This document shows positions 26,790-36,227 of a stretch of 64,000 bases of DNA, one piece after another. The notes beneath the pieces are model-generated. The model saw nothing but the letters and a program-made list of their open reading frames with translations, ran no database searches and was not told the DNA's origin. The stretch is from NCBI RefSeq assembly GCF_023715145.1, contig NZ_JAMBNP010000001.1, positions 558,001 to 622,000 on the forward strand. The letters run 5' to 3'. Each line of letters opens with the position of its first letter. The stretch's first letter is position 1. The DNA is from Paenibacillus glycanilyticus. Its GTDB lineage: Bacteria; Bacillota; Bacilli; Paenibacillales; Paenibacillaceae. A program made the position numbers and the translations under genes.

Positions 26790-28382
26790 CTAATCATGAA
26801 TGACTTCCCAATTCGCATTTACCGTTGCTTCGATCGTTCTTTTTTCAAGGATATAGGTCGTCAGCAGTTCTGAAATATCGGTTGGAAGTTCACGAACAAC
26901 CTGTTTTCCTTGAAACATGGAGTAGTTACCTCCGCCGCCTGCCCGGTAATTGTTCATCGCCACGTCAAATGTAACTTGGACATCTATTGGGCGTCCTTCA
27001 TAATAAAGCTTCGTCACTCGGCTACCAATCGGAAGTGAAATATTGATCTGATAGTCGATCCCTTCCCACATATCGTAATTATAATGCTGTGGTTTAGGAA
27101 CTGAGAATTCATCGCTAACGTTATAGCCATTTCCGTCGTATTCCGCGAAATAGCGGGCAGATTGCTCTAATGCGTCTTTAATATCTTGGCCAGTTACGCG
27201 GATTACCTTTAATGTGTTCGGATAGATATAGTTGGAGACAACATCTCGGACGGTAATAATCGGTTTAAAGCCTCTTGCTTGATTGTCGAATAAGGCCGTG
27301 TTTGATATGCTCACTCCTCCGTAATACATCTGTACCTTATTAATGAACTCAATAATGGCATTATCACGCGTTCGTGCTTCCATGGGATTGGAAATACTCA
27401 TGTCTCCTATCGTTTGCCCAATGGGAGTATCTAGCCAATCCTGCGTCTTGGTTTCATGGGTTCGCACCAGATCAATAATGTCGATATCAGGCGTTACATC
27501 CTTCACAGAAATAAGCTCCGCCTTCTTATCAATTACATGCCAACATCCTTCCCAAAATGCCAGCCGGATCGTAGCTTTTCCCAAGTAAGCTCCTTGTTGG
27601 CCGGGCTGGATAACGGTTATGCCATTTACCTCTCCTGCGATCAGACGATGTTGGTGACCGGTCAAAAGCACGTCTATGCCTTCTACCTCGTGGCATAGGC
27701 GATATGCGAGATTCTCGCCTGTTAACGTTTCGCTCGGTTGTCCGGATTCCAAATCGCACTCGAATCCCCCGTGATAAGCAACGACTACCGCATCTACGCC
27801 CTCCACCTCTCGTAAGTGGCGAACCCCCATTTGCGCTGATTCAATGACGTCAAGAAAATCAAAGTCAACGATATTCGAAGGATGCTCCCAATTCGGAATA
27901 TAGGAAGTCGTGAGGCCAAGTAGGCCGACCTTCACGCCATCCTGCAACTCTTTGACGAGATATGGCTTTCCGTAATACGGATTTTTTGTGGATTTCCTAA
28001 CGACATTCGCCGATAACCAAGGGAATTCAGATTCTTGAATAGCCTTGTCAAGCACCGCTTTTGCATAATTAAATTCATGATTTCCGAGGACGGCTGCATC
28101 ATATTCGAGTTCGTTTAAGCACATAACCATAGGATTAAGAGGCGAATTGTCGATTTTGGCATGGTGATAAGCTAGCGGCGATCCTTGAATCAGATCGCCA
28201 TTGTCGACCAAAAGCACATTCGCGCAAGCTCGACGTTCTTGATGAATTAACGTGGCAATCTTAGCCAAGCCCACTTCGCTGTAGCTATTGTCGACATATT
28301 GGAGCGGCAAAATGTGTCCGTGTAGATCGCTAGTTTCCAGTATAGTAATCGCGATTTCTTTCGAATAATCTATGAAAATCAC
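26790..28382 (-). CDS. Cytoplasmic 5'-nucleotidase/cyclic phosphodiesterase 1
   Basis: 530-aa UshA/YfkN-type enzyme. The N-terminal calcineurin-like domain keeps all metal motifs: TSDLHGH (Asp19, His21), NGD (Asp63), GNHEF (Asn101, His102), YHGG and GHQH. The C-terminal 5'-nucleotidase domain carries the substrate-binding stretch NNYRAGGGGNYSMF. Related enzymes hydrolyse nucleoside monophosphates and 2',3'-cyclic nucleotides. They are usually exported, but this one has no signal peptide, so it must act on imported or internal phosphoesters. It is the last gene of the importer operon. Substrate choice between cNMP, NMP and other phosphodiesters is open. Confidence 0.87.
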   Translation of the reverse strand: MIFIDYSKEIAITILETSDLHGHILPLQYVDNSYSEVGLAKIATLIHQERRACANVLLVDNGDLIQGSPLAYHHAKIDNSPLNPMVMCLNELEYDAAVLGNHEFNYAKAVLDKAIQESEFPWLSANVVRKSTKNPYYGKPYLVKELQDGVKVGLLGLTTSYIPNWEHPSNIVDFDFLDVIESAQMGVRHLREVEGVDAVVVAYHGGFECDLESGQPSETLTGENLAYRLCHEVEGIDVLLTGHQHRLIAGEVNGITVIQPGQQGAYLGKATIRLAFWEGCWHVIDKKAELISVKDVTPDIDIIDLVRTHETKTQDWLDTPIGQTIGDMSISNPMEARTRDNAIIEFINKVQMYYGGVSISNTALFDNQARGFKPIITVRDVVSNYIYPNTLKVIRVTGQDIKDALEQSARYFAEYDGNGYNVSDEFSVPKPQHYNYDMWEGIDYQINISLPIGSRVTKLYYEGRPIDVQVTFDVAMNNYRAGGGGNYSMFQGKQVVRELPTDISELLTTYILEKRTIEATVNANWEVIHD

Positions 28383-28395
28383 CTCTTCTCCAAAT

Positions 28396-29187
28396 TCAAA
28401 TCAATTTATAATGGATTAACGCGTATTCGATCCCGTCTTCATCGACCGATTTTGTCACATATTTTGCAATATCTTTAATGCTCTGATCAGCATTGCCCAT
28501 TGCGATTCCATGTCCCACTTCCAAAAGCATATCCCGATCGTTGAAACCGTCGCCGAACGCGAAGGTTTGCTCTTTCGTAAAGCCGTATTTCTCCATGCAC
28601 CATCGAATCGCCTGCGATTTCCCTGCCGATTTGGGAATCAAATTAACGAGAAAGGGATCGGACCAATTCAATACGTAATCGTTCAAATGGGGTTCAAAGA
28701 ACGCAGCTTCACTTGAAGTGATATATAGATGCCCCTGGTATAAGGGCGTATCGTTTTCGAAGTTGCTTTTTAAAGCCGGCATGGGAGCATTAAAATTATG
28801 CCAAACTTGCCGCACTCGATCATTAATATTATTAACGATCTCGCCGTTCTTATCATAACCGCCATAAACGATTTTATTTTCTTTTGCAATTCGGATGATA
28901 TGTTCCATGGAAGAAAGTCGAATATGATTATCGTAAACAATATTCCCTTTTTCGTAGATCATTTGTCCGTTTAGAACGATGATCGTATCGAATCGGATCG
29001 GTATGGCTTCTTTAATAAAATGAACGAATTCCGTTCCGCGTCCCGTTGCCACGATGATGGTATGCCCGAGCTCCTGAAGGCGTCTCAATACGCGCGTGTT
29101 GCCCGAAGGCACACTTTTCGTTGAATGGCTGAATAAAGTGCCGTCAAAATCGAAAAATATCAACTTTTTTTCCATCCAAGCACACAC
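28396..29187 (-). CDS. Cof-type HAD phosphatase
   Basis: 263-aa HAD IIB phosphatase with motif I FFDFDGTLF, motif II IVATGRGTE, and motif IV FAFGDGFNDRDM. The start is uncertain: a GTG at 29187 and an ATG at 29175 are both possible, and neither has a strong site. It lies between the binding-protein gene and the nucleotidase gene, with 13 bp to the latter. In this operon it would release phosphate from a product of the other phosphoesterases. Confidence 0.83.
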   Translation of the reverse strand: MCAWMEKKLIFFDFDGTLFSHSTKSVPSGNTRVLRRLQELGHTIIVATGRGTEFVHFIKEAIPIRFDTIIVLNGQMIYEKGNIVYDNHIRLSSMEHIIRIAKENKIVYGGYDKNGEIVNNINDRVRQVWHNFNAPMPALKSNFENDTPLYQGHLYITSSEAAFFEPHLNDYVLNWSDPFLVNLIPKSAGKSQAIRWCMEKYGFTKEQTFAFGDGFNDRDMLLEVGHGIAMGNADQSIKDIAKYVTKSVDEDGIEYALIHYKLI

Positions 29188-29249
29188 ATCTTTCTCATTA
29201 ATTTACAGTTAAGCGCCATTCGAAGGTCATGGCGCTTAATCCGATCTGC

Positions 29250-30635
29250 TTATTTCAGCTTTTCCGCTGTCTGCGGCAGCAATGCGTCGATATCGCCTCC
29301 GCCAATCATCGTCGCTTCCCATAGATTTCCGGTCTCCGTCGACAAGGAACCGGATTTAACGGTCACCTTATTGTACGTCATATAATCGTTGGAGATCGCA
29401 GCGTTAACGGCGGCTGCCATATAATAGGACTTCGGGTTCGTTTTATCCGAGTCGAGAAACTGCTTATAAGTCGGAACATCTAGCATGGCTTTGCTGATAG
29501 GAAGATTTCCCGTGTTCACTAGCCAATTCGCATTCTCTTCGGGGTCGGACATGAATTTGATCAACAGCCACGCGGCAACACGTTCTTCATCGGTCGCATT
29601 CGAGAAAATAGCGTAGTCTTCGCCCTTCGACAGCGCGATCGGCTTGGCGAGATCCTTTTGCGGAACGGGCGCTACTCCTATTTCAAAGTCTTTGTGGCCC
29701 GATGCCGGATTAGGAATGGCGAACGTAACGCCTGCGGCCGCCCCGACGAACATATAGGTCTCTTCCATCACAAAGCCGTCGCTGCTGTTTTTACCGCCAG
29801 CGCTAGGCATGAGAGCGGGCATCGTAAAGGTACCTTTATCCATATTTTCTTTGTAGAATTTCATAGCCTCTTTTGTTCCCTCATTGTTAATGTCAATCGT
29901 TCCATCGGCCGCGATGTAGGGACTTCCCCATTGCTGCGACATCAGCTTAAACGCGGCATCTCCGTAAGAATTATCGAAGCTGAACCCCGGTTTTCCCGTT
30001 TCCTCCTTAATTATCTGGCTGTATCTCGCCACCTCATCCCATGTTTGCGGCGCCTTCCATCCTTTTTTGTCGAAAAAGGTTTTATTATAGACCAAGACGT
30101 CCGTCGTTTTCTTGTTGGTAGGAAAACCGTACATTGTCCCTTCGGGACCGAAACTTTTGGCTTCGTTAATGTAATTTTGATAGAAGTTTCCCTGCTCTTC
30201 GTTTGTAAATCCTATCGAACTATTATTGTAATACGGCAATAAGTCCACGATCGCATCGCTGTTGATATATTCCGGGAAACTGCTTGCGTCCAAATTGGAT
30301 AAAGTCGGAGTACTTTTAGATACGATATTTTGCGTCAGTTTTTTCGTCAGCTCGTCGATTCTCCCTTGATTGGAGAATTCAACCTTAATATTCGGGTATT
30401 TCGTTTGAAAGTCTTTAACCATACTCTCCATGAAGGGGAAGTTATTCGCTCCGGTGCCTGTCCAAAATGAGATGGATACCTCTTTTTTGTCCGTGACGAC
30501 GGCTTGAATGGCCTTCTCGAGATTCGATGTTTGTTCCTGTCCGCTGTTTGCGTCATTTACGTTACCGTTATTGCTGCAAGCAACCATTGTTCCCGCTAAT
30601 AGCAAAGCGGCGCCTATTTTCATTGACCTTTTCAT
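29250..30635 (-). CDS. Solute-binding lipoprotein of the phosphoester operon
   Basis: 461-aa family 1 solute-binding protein with lipobox TMVA-Cys20. The ATG at 30635 has GGGAGG 7 nt upstream; the open frame runs further but without a site. Its size (about 440 aa mature) and the segments SISFWTGTG, EYINSDAIVDL and NTGNLPISKAMLDV look like the UgpB/MsmE group and not the larger LplA group of the other two clusters. UgpB members bind glycerol-3-phosphate and its diesters. All catabolic genes around it are phosphoesterases, so a phosphorylated ligand is inferred. Confidence 0.85.
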   Translation of the reverse strand: MKRSMKIGAALLLAGTMVACSNNGNVNDANSGQEQTSNLEKAIQAVVTDKKEVSISFWTGTGANNFPFMESMVKDFQTKYPNIKVEFSNQGRIDELTKKLTQNIVSKSTPTLSNLDASSFPEYINSDAIVDLLPYYNNSSIGFTNEEQGNFYQNYINEAKSFGPEGTMYGFPTNKKTTDVLVYNKTFFDKKGWKAPQTWDEVARYSQIIKEETGKPGFSFDNSYGDAAFKLMSQQWGSPYIAADGTIDINNEGTKEAMKFYKENMDKGTFTMPALMPSAGGKNSSDGFVMEETYMFVGAAAGVTFAIPNPASGHKDFEIGVAPVPQKDLAKPIALSKGEDYAIFSNATDEERVAAWLLIKFMSDPEENANWLVNTGNLPISKAMLDVPTYKQFLDSDKTNPKSYYMAAAVNAAISNDYMTYNKVTVKSGSLSTETGNLWEATMIGGGDIDALLPQTAEKLK

Positions 30636-30731
30636 TGTCATTCCTCCCGAAATTATAAATGATTGTTCTATATGAAGGGTGAAATAAAACCGTTTGCCGG
30701 GTTTCAAACACGCCGCGATTTGCAGCATCGG

Positions 30732-31547
30732 CTAACCTTTGATCCCCCCCTTCACCATTCCCGAAATGATATTTTTTTTGAGCATCAGAAAGAGGAAAAC
30801 AAGCGGTAAAATGACTAATGTCGAAGCAGCCATCTGGATCTCGTATTGTATTCTTCCGCTATCGCTCGTAAACGCGTTTTGCAAACCATTGGAAACAAGC
30901 CTCATGCTATCATTTGTCGTGACAAGACTGGGCCAGGCGTACGTGTCCCATATCCAAACCACGGATAGGATCATTACCGTAACGATCGTTGACTTAGAAA
31001 GAGGCAACATAATTTTCCGTAAAAAACAAAAGTTGCTTACCCCGTCCACTTTGGAGGCAAGATATAATTCATCGGGTACTTGTTTGAACGTCTGCCTCAG
31101 CAAGTAGATATTGAATGCGTTAATACAATACGGGGCAATAAGCGCTTGCCAGGTGTTCATCCATCCCAAATTCGCAATGGTCATGAAATTCGTAATGATC
31201 AGCATTTCTTGAGGCACCATCATTGTGCCGAGAATGACAATAAATAGAAACGGTTTTCCTCGAAAGTTTAATCTGGCAAAAGCGAACGCCGCCAATACGC
31301 TGACGACCGTGCTAATCGTTACGACGCATAAAGCGACGACAACCGTATTGAAGAGATACGCGAGAATCGGCGCCTTGACGATCGCATCAGCAAAGTTCTG
31401 AAAGCGAAATTCCGTTGGAAAGAGCGTCGGAGGAATCCTTAATATTTCCGCATTTGTTTTTAACGAAGTGTTGATCATCCAATAAAACGGGACGAGTATG
31501 AGCGCGGCCGACAACGACAGTAGAAGATACCGGAACAATCTGCTCAT
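30732..31547 (-). CDS. ABC permease, UgpE/MalG type
   Basis: 271-aa permease with six helices, a variant EAA loop (LASKVDGVSNFCFLRKIMLP) and the C-terminus KNIISGMVKGGIKG. The ATG at 31547 is preferred. A GTG at 31577 would overlap the partner permease gene by 19 bp and extends the cytoplasmic N-terminus by ten residues; neither start has a strong site, which suggests translational coupling. Confidence 0.9.
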   Translation of the reverse strand: MSRLFRYLLLSLSAALILVPFYWMINTSLKTNAEILRIPPTLFPTEFRFQNFADAIVKAPILAYLFNTVVVALCVVTISTVVSVLAAFAFARLNFRGKPFLFIVILGTMMVPQEMLIITNFMTIANLGWMNTWQALIAPYCINAFNIYLLRQTFKQVPDELYLASKVDGVSNFCFLRKIMLPLSKSTIVTVMILSVVWIWDTYAWPSLVTTNDSMRLVSNGLQNAFTSDSGRIQYEIQMAASTLVILPLVFLFLMLKKNIISGMVKGGIKG

Positions 31548-31558
31548 CGATTGTTGTC

Positions 31559-32524
31559 TCAATTGTAATGCACCCACTTCTTGGAAATTTTGATTTGAAC
31601 GGCGGTAACGATCATGACCATCACAACGAGGATCATCGCTGCCGAGCTTGCCTTACTGATCGAACCCGGCGATAAATAATCTCCCATCGAATCCATCATG
31701 TAGCCGACGATCGTGATCATCATTTTGGAACCATCGCCTGCTGGTCCATACTGCTTGCCGAATAACGCGATGACTTGCGCATAGGCTTTAAATGCCGTGA
31801 TAACGGAAGTAATAAATACGTAAAGGGTCGTCGGCGATAAAAGAGGCAGCGTAATTTTCCTGATCGTGCGCCAAAAGCTTGTCCCGTCGACTTTCGCAGC
31901 TTGATAATATTGCTTATTAATATTTTGAAGTCCGCTTAGAAACAAAATGATTTTGAGCGATAATCCTTGCCAAACCGTGTAAACGAATACGATAAACAAA
32001 CACCGTGCATAGGCTTGGTGGTAAAGCTCCGGCGAGGAAGCTATGCCTTGTCCGCTGATCCAAGCAACGGGTTCGATGCCGAACCATCCTAATATCATAT
32101 TGATGACTCCGAAGTTCGTGTTGAACATAAAAGCGAACACGATACCGGCAGCAATGACATTCGTCACTTGAGGCAAATAGAACAAGGTCATGAAAAATCC
32201 TTGCCATTTTTGAACGGAATTCAAAATCAAGGAAAGGAACAAAGCGATAGCCATCGATGCCGGAATGCACACAAAAGCTATAAATAGCGTATTCATTATC
32301 GCTCTCCTGAAGATAGGATCCTTGATAATCTCGATGTAATTTTGCCAGCTATATCCCTCAAAATCGCCGGTTAGAAATCGATACTCCCCTTTGAATGAAG
32401 TAATCAGTGTATTCGTAATCGGATAGACGATAAATACGGCAAGCAATAGCAGCGCCGGGAGCAAATAGAAATAGGCCGAGTTGTCGTAACGAACTTTCCG
32501 CGAAGTTCTTTTTGGCTTTAACAT
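31559..32524 (-). CDS. ABC permease, UgpA/MalF type
   Basis: 321-aa permease with the N-terminal helix YFYLLPALLLLAVFIVYP and EAA loop QAAKVDGTSFWRTIRKITLP. It overlaps the end of the ATPase gene by 7 bp. Together with its partner permease it forms the membrane channel of the self-contained phosphoester importer. Confidence 0.9.
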   Translation of the reverse strand: MLKPKRTSRKVRYDNSAYFYLLPALLLLAVFIVYPITNTLITSFKGEYRFLTGDFEGYSWQNYIEIIKDPIFRRAIMNTLFIAFVCIPASMAIALFLSLILNSVQKWQGFFMTLFYLPQVTNVIAAGIVFAFMFNTNFGVINMILGWFGIEPVAWISGQGIASSPELYHQAYARCLFIVFVYTVWQGLSLKIILFLSGLQNINKQYYQAAKVDGTSFWRTIRKITLPLLSPTTLYVFITSVITAFKAYAQVIALFGKQYGPAGDGSKMMITIVGYMMDSMGDYLSPGSISKASSAAMILVVMVMIVTAVQIKISKKWVHYN

Positions 32525-33648
32525 TGCAGAAGCTTCTCCCCTTTTTGGTTAAAGACCAAAACCGTTTGCGGTTTTACGACGAATTGCAATCGTTCCGATT
32601 CGCGGAGCGACTCCTCTTCGTTATTATGCAAGGTGATTTGCTGTCCGTCGGTCAGCCGAACTTGAACGGTCGACATGCCGCCTATTCTTGTCCTTGCGGT
32701 CACGCTTGCCGTGAACGAGTGCTCCATATTTTCCATGGCGGGCTTGATATTCTCATATCGCAGTCCGATCATAACTTCTTGGTCCATCAGCGGCGCGGGA
32801 AGCGGGAACCATTCTTCCTCACCAAGATAAAGTTTATTGGCCGCTATTTTCCCGCGTACCATGTTGATTTGCGAGCGGCTTATGAATTCGGCGACGAATT
32901 GATTGGCCGGATTATCGTATACGTCCTGCGGTAATCCCTGTTGCTGTAATACCCCTTCCTTTAGGACAATGACTTCATCGCTGATCGCTAGCGCTTCTTC
33001 CTGATCATGGGTTACCATAATCGTCGTAATACCCGTTTGCTGTTGAATTCGTTTGATTTCATCCCGGGTTTGAATGCGAAGGCGAGCATCCAGATTGGAC
33101 AACGGCTCGTCCATCAGCAAGATGGACGGACTTTTAACGATTGCCCTGGCGATGGCCACCCGTTGCTGTTGTCCGCCGGAAAGCTCCCCCGGCTTGCGGT
33201 CTAGATAAGCCGTAATTTCGACCAGCTTGGCCGCATCCTCGACTAGCTTGCTAATGTAGGCCTTATAATTTTTGTAATTCGAATGCTGCTCGGCGAATTG
33301 CTTTTTCAAACGTTTTTTTATATCTTTCGAATTCAGAAGCGGGAATGCAATGTTGTCCCATACCGATAGATGCGGATAGAGCGCATAGTTTTGAAAAACA
33401 AGCCCTATTCCCCTTTTATCCGCCGAAAGTTCGGTAACATCCTGATCGTCGAAATAGATTTTACCGTCGGTTACGTCGTGAATGCCTGCGACCATAAACA
33501 AAGTCGTTGATTTCCCGCAGCCCGAAGGGCCCAAGAGTCCGATCAATTTCCCGGATTCGATCGTCAAGTCTAATTTATTCACGGCGATAACCTTATCATT
33601 TTTCCGGCTTTCAAACGCTTTCGTCAACTGCTCTAATCTCACTTGCAT
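32518..33648 (-). CDS. ABC transporter ATPase, MsmK/UgpC type
   Basis: 376-aa CUT1 ATPase. Walker A is GPSGCGKST (40-48), the Q-loop is FQNY (Gln86), the signature is LSGGQ (156-160), Walker B is ILLMDEP (176-182) and the H-loop is VTHD. A C-terminal TOBE/regulatory domain follows from about 240. Between Q-loop and signature (about 112-135) there is an extra stretch rich in Lys, Tyr and Asn ([17 protein letters not shown]) that most MsmK/UgpC proteins lack. A dedicated ATPase is notable because the two sugar importers in this window have none. Confidence 0.93.
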   Translation of the reverse strand: MQVRLEQLTKAFESRKNDKVIAVNKLDLTIESGKLIGLLGPSGCGKSTTLFMVAGIHDVTDGKIYFDDQDVTELSADKRGIGLVFQNYALYPHLSVWDNIAFPLLNSKDIKKRLKKQFAEQHSNYKNYKAYISKLVEDAAKLVEITAYLDRKPGELSGGQQQRVAIARAIVKSPSILLMDEPLSNLDARLRIQTRDEIKRIQQQTGITTIMVTHDQEEALAISDEVIVLKEGVLQQQGLPQDVYDNPANQFVAEFISRSQINMVRGKIAANKLYLGEEEWFPLPAPLMDQEVMIGLRYENIKPAMENMEHSFTASVTARTRIGGMSTVQVRLTDGQQITLHNNEEESLRESERLQFVVKPQTVLVFNQKGEKLLQC

Positions 33649-33664
33649 TCGCTTATTCCCCCTA

Positions 33665-35173
33665 TTAAAAGGTTTTGTTCTTAATCGTAAAATGACCGGG
33701 AATGCTCGCTTCTAGATGACCCATGTTCTTAATGAGCTGAACCATTTCATTCCTAATGGATTTCCCGGTATGAATCCGTTCCAATCCATTGGAGAAATCG
33801 TAGCCCATCTCGTTGGATGCAATATACTCATCTACGGCAATGTCGTAATAACGCTCTGCTTCCAAAGGCTGTCCGTTTTCAAGACAGATCGTTTCGATTC
33901 GATGACCGAAAGGCTTCGCGTAATCCGCGGTTACTTTTAAGCCTCCGAAGGCTAAGGGGGATGCTCCCTCTTGTTTAAGCGTACTGATGCCATTTTCGAT
34001 ATTCTTGACGATTTCTTTTCCTCTGAGCTTCATTGTTACGATGCCACTATCGATAAACATGATTTTGTAAAGCATATATAGCGTAATATTGCCTTTCTTG
34101 ATGCCTTGACCTATGCTGCCTGAAAAGAACATCGCAACCTGGCTATTCGTCGTCTCTAACAATACGCGGATGGCCAGCTGAGAGAGCGGCGTTCCTTCGG
34201 GATAAACCTCGTTGCCGGATGGCGATCGATGAACAATGTCGGTCTTAGCAACGCCGATTACCTCTCCAAGCTCATTATCCAAAGCTTTTTTGTAATAAGC
34301 TTCAACTTGATTTTGCATTTCGATATCCGGACATATTTTATTTAGTTCAGAGCTGAAGTCGAAGTATCCTGGAGTAACGTTCAGAATACGATGATCTTGC
34401 GATAGGCGAATCGTTAAAACGGCAAATCCCTTACCGAATGAACCGCCCTGCGCAACCGCCACATGATTGATCTCGAGACTCATAAATAGATGCCAATGGG
34501 CCGTAAATACTCCCGATAGTTCCGGGACTTGCCGGCAAAGCATGATGGCCTCGCTGCCTACAGGCGTGACCTGATCAGCTCCATACTTGAGTCCGTAATG
34601 GGTAAGGGCTATGATAACGTCCGGCTTGCCTAATTCGTCGTTTCCTTCATTCAAATAGTCTACCCATTTTCTGGTCATTTCCGCCCCATCGGCAATTTCA
34701 AGCGAGTGCAAATCGGTCGATCGATTAGCGTTGTTTAACCGCTCCATCGTCGCGAGGCCAATCATTGCGATTTTAACGCCGTCCACGCAAACCATTAGAT
34801 AAGGCTTAACAATATCGGGGGCGGCTTGCGTCGATCTGTCTAACAAGTTCGCGGCAATAAAGGTAAAGTTGCCTTGCCGTTGCCACTGCTTGAACTTGTT
34901 CCTCCCGTAATCGAATTCATGATTACCCACAGCGGATGCCACGGCGCCTACAGATTTCATAAGACAAGAGACGGGCTCCCCCGAGAAATAATCCGAAATA
35001 GGATCGCCTTTATAGTTATCTCCGCCGAACACGACCAGGGTATTGGGATTATTCTCTTTAAATCGATTAATGACCGATACGAGTTTCGCGCTCCCAAGAA
35101 CACGATCCGTCGGGAAAATTTCTGCATGAAAGTCGTTTACGCATAGGATCGAAATGACCTTGGTATCCAGCAT
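33665..35173 (-). CDS. Cytoplasmic 5'-nucleotidase/cyclic phosphodiesterase 2
   Basis: 502-aa second UshA-type enzyme, clearly diverged from the one at 26790. Metal motifs are VNDFHAE (Asp14, His16), GGDNYKGD (Asp52), GNHEFDYG (Asn84, His85), LTHYG and TAHWH. The C-terminal nucleotidase domain contains QLAIRVLLETTNSQVAMFFSG. There is no signal peptide. It lies 4 bp from the 2H phosphoesterase gene and 16 bp from the ATPase gene, so these three are tightly coupled. Two different nucleotidases in one operon suggest sequential cleavage of a diester and then a monoester, or two substrate classes. Confidence 0.87.
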   Translation of the reverse strand: MLDTKVISILCVNDFHAEIFPTDRVLGSAKLVSVINRFKENNPNTLVVFGGDNYKGDPISDYFSGEPVSCLMKSVGAVASAVGNHEFDYGRNKFKQWQRQGNFTFIAANLLDRSTQAAPDIVKPYLMVCVDGVKIAMIGLATMERLNNANRSTDLHSLEIADGAEMTRKWVDYLNEGNDELGKPDVIIALTHYGLKYGADQVTPVGSEAIMLCRQVPELSGVFTAHWHLFMSLEINHVAVAQGGSFGKGFAVLTIRLSQDHRILNVTPGYFDFSSELNKICPDIEMQNQVEAYYKKALDNELGEVIGVAKTDIVHRSPSGNEVYPEGTPLSQLAIRVLLETTNSQVAMFFSGSIGQGIKKGNITLYMLYKIMFIDSGIVTMKLRGKEIVKNIENGISTLKQEGASPLAFGGLKVTADYAKPFGHRIETICLENGQPLEAERYYDIAVDEYIASNEMGYDFSNGLERIHTGKSIRNEMVQLIKNMGHLEASIPGHFTIKNKTF

Positions 35174-35177
35174 CCCG

Positions 35178-35729
35178 TTACCCCCCTTTAGGAATAGGTT
35201 CCAACATAAAAGTCGCCATTTTCTTGAAACGCTTGCCTTTAACCGTATTTAACACTTCATAAAGATGGAAATCCGATATTTGGATAACGACTTCGTTAAT
35301 CTTACAAGCTAAAAAGACTTCTTCGGTCTCTTTCCCGATCTTGTGTCCATAGGACAAGGTAATATGCGGGTAGAAACTCGAATGTTCAATGGGAACGTAA
35401 AGACTGACTAATTCTTGCTTAATTTTTTGCTGAAGCTCATGTAGCGCTTCGAGCTCGTTTTTCACATTTATCCAAAGGACGTTTCCGTCCGCGTTTTCGA
35501 AAGAGCCTAGCTGATCTAATTGCAAATGAAAACAGCTATGCTTTATATTCTCCAACTTATCAATTACCGAATGATGATCCTCTAGTTGGTTTAAATATAG
35601 CAATGTCAGGTGATAATTTTCCGTTGGTTCGAATATGCCCATATTGTCATGCTTGATAAGATAATTCTTAATCTGAATGAGTTCGTTAAGAACCCGTGCA
35701 TGAAAGTCGATTGCAACAAATAGCTCCAT
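35178..35729 (-). CDS. 2H phosphoesterase, LigT/ThpR type
   Basis: 183-aa 2'-5' RNA ligase/cyclic phosphodiesterase family protein. The two diagnostic HxTx motifs are present as His40-LTL and His122-ITL. Family members open 2',3'-cyclic phosphates of nucleotides or RNA ends, or ADP-ribose 1'',2''-cyclic phosphate. GAAGGG lies about 13-16 nt before the ATG at 35729, a long spacing. It is the first gene of the eight-gene importer and phosphoesterase operon. Its presence is the strongest hint that the imported substrate is a cyclic phosphodiester such as a 2',3'-cNMP from RNA breakdown. Confidence 0.85.
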   Translation of the reverse strand: MELFVAIDFHARVLNELIQIKNYLIKHDNMGIFEPTENYHLTLLYLNQLEDHHSVIDKLENIKHSCFHLQLDQLGSFENADGNVLWINVKNELEALHELQQKIKQELVSLYVPIEHSSFYPHITLSYGHKIGKETEEVFLACKINEVVIQISDFHLYEVLNTVKGKRFKKMATFMLEPIPKGG

Positions 35730-35837
35730 ATTAGTGATTGAATTTCCCTTCTTTAGGCTAAAATCTTACAATATAATACTTCTGCAAAAAGTTACTCATT
35801 GTCGAAATTTCGAGTATCTGAAAATCGACATTACGCC

Positions 35838-35866
35838 AGAATACAATAGAACAAAATCCCCGTCAA
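35838..35866 (-). promoter_or_regulatory. Sigma-A type promoter of the phosphoester operon
   Basis: On the minus strand, TTGACG (35866-35861) and TATTCT (35843-35838) are separated by exactly 17 bp. Transcription would start near 35831, about 100 bp upstream of the 2H phosphoesterase ATG. Confidence 0.55.
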
Positions 35867-35884
35867 TTATTAAATTTCCATGTT

Positions 35885-35911
35885 TTTTACTATTTTAACG
35901 TTGATTTAACA
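35885..35911 (+). promoter_or_regulatory. Candidate Pho-box repeats
   Basis: TTTTAC, TTAACG and TTAACA follow each other at intervals of 10 and 11 bp, like the TTAACA direct repeats bound by Bacillus PhoP. They sit 18 bp upstream of the -35 hexamer. They read on the strand opposite to the operon, which weakens the case. The match is from eye only. Confidence 0.35.
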
Positions 35912-36227
35912 AAACTGATGATAAGATATTACATAAGTATGATTAGTGATTATTTATGTTCAACACTTATAGCCGCGGTTCGGGATCACAAAAAACCACC
36001 TCAAGGCTGCTACCTCTGGAAAGGTGGTGAACGATTCTTTATAGTTACTGGATGGCGAGGTCTCTCAACTCGTCAAGCGTGAAAATAGTGGCGCCCGTTC
36101 TTCAACCGTCACCTAAGACTTCTACATGAAAGTACTACGTGAAGTTGATCAGGTTACTGCTTATACGATTAATAACTTGTTCGATAATCAACAAGCTTCC
36201 AATGACGGTGTGGGCTAACTTGCATCG
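35912..36227. other. Intergenic stretch without a gene
   Basis: AT-rich DNA with one hairpin (ACCACCT ... AGGTGGT, about 35995-36026) and a 30-codon plus-strand frame (36126-36218, MKVLREVDQVTAYTINN) whose origin I cannot name. Nothing here looks like an intact gene. Confidence 0.4.
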
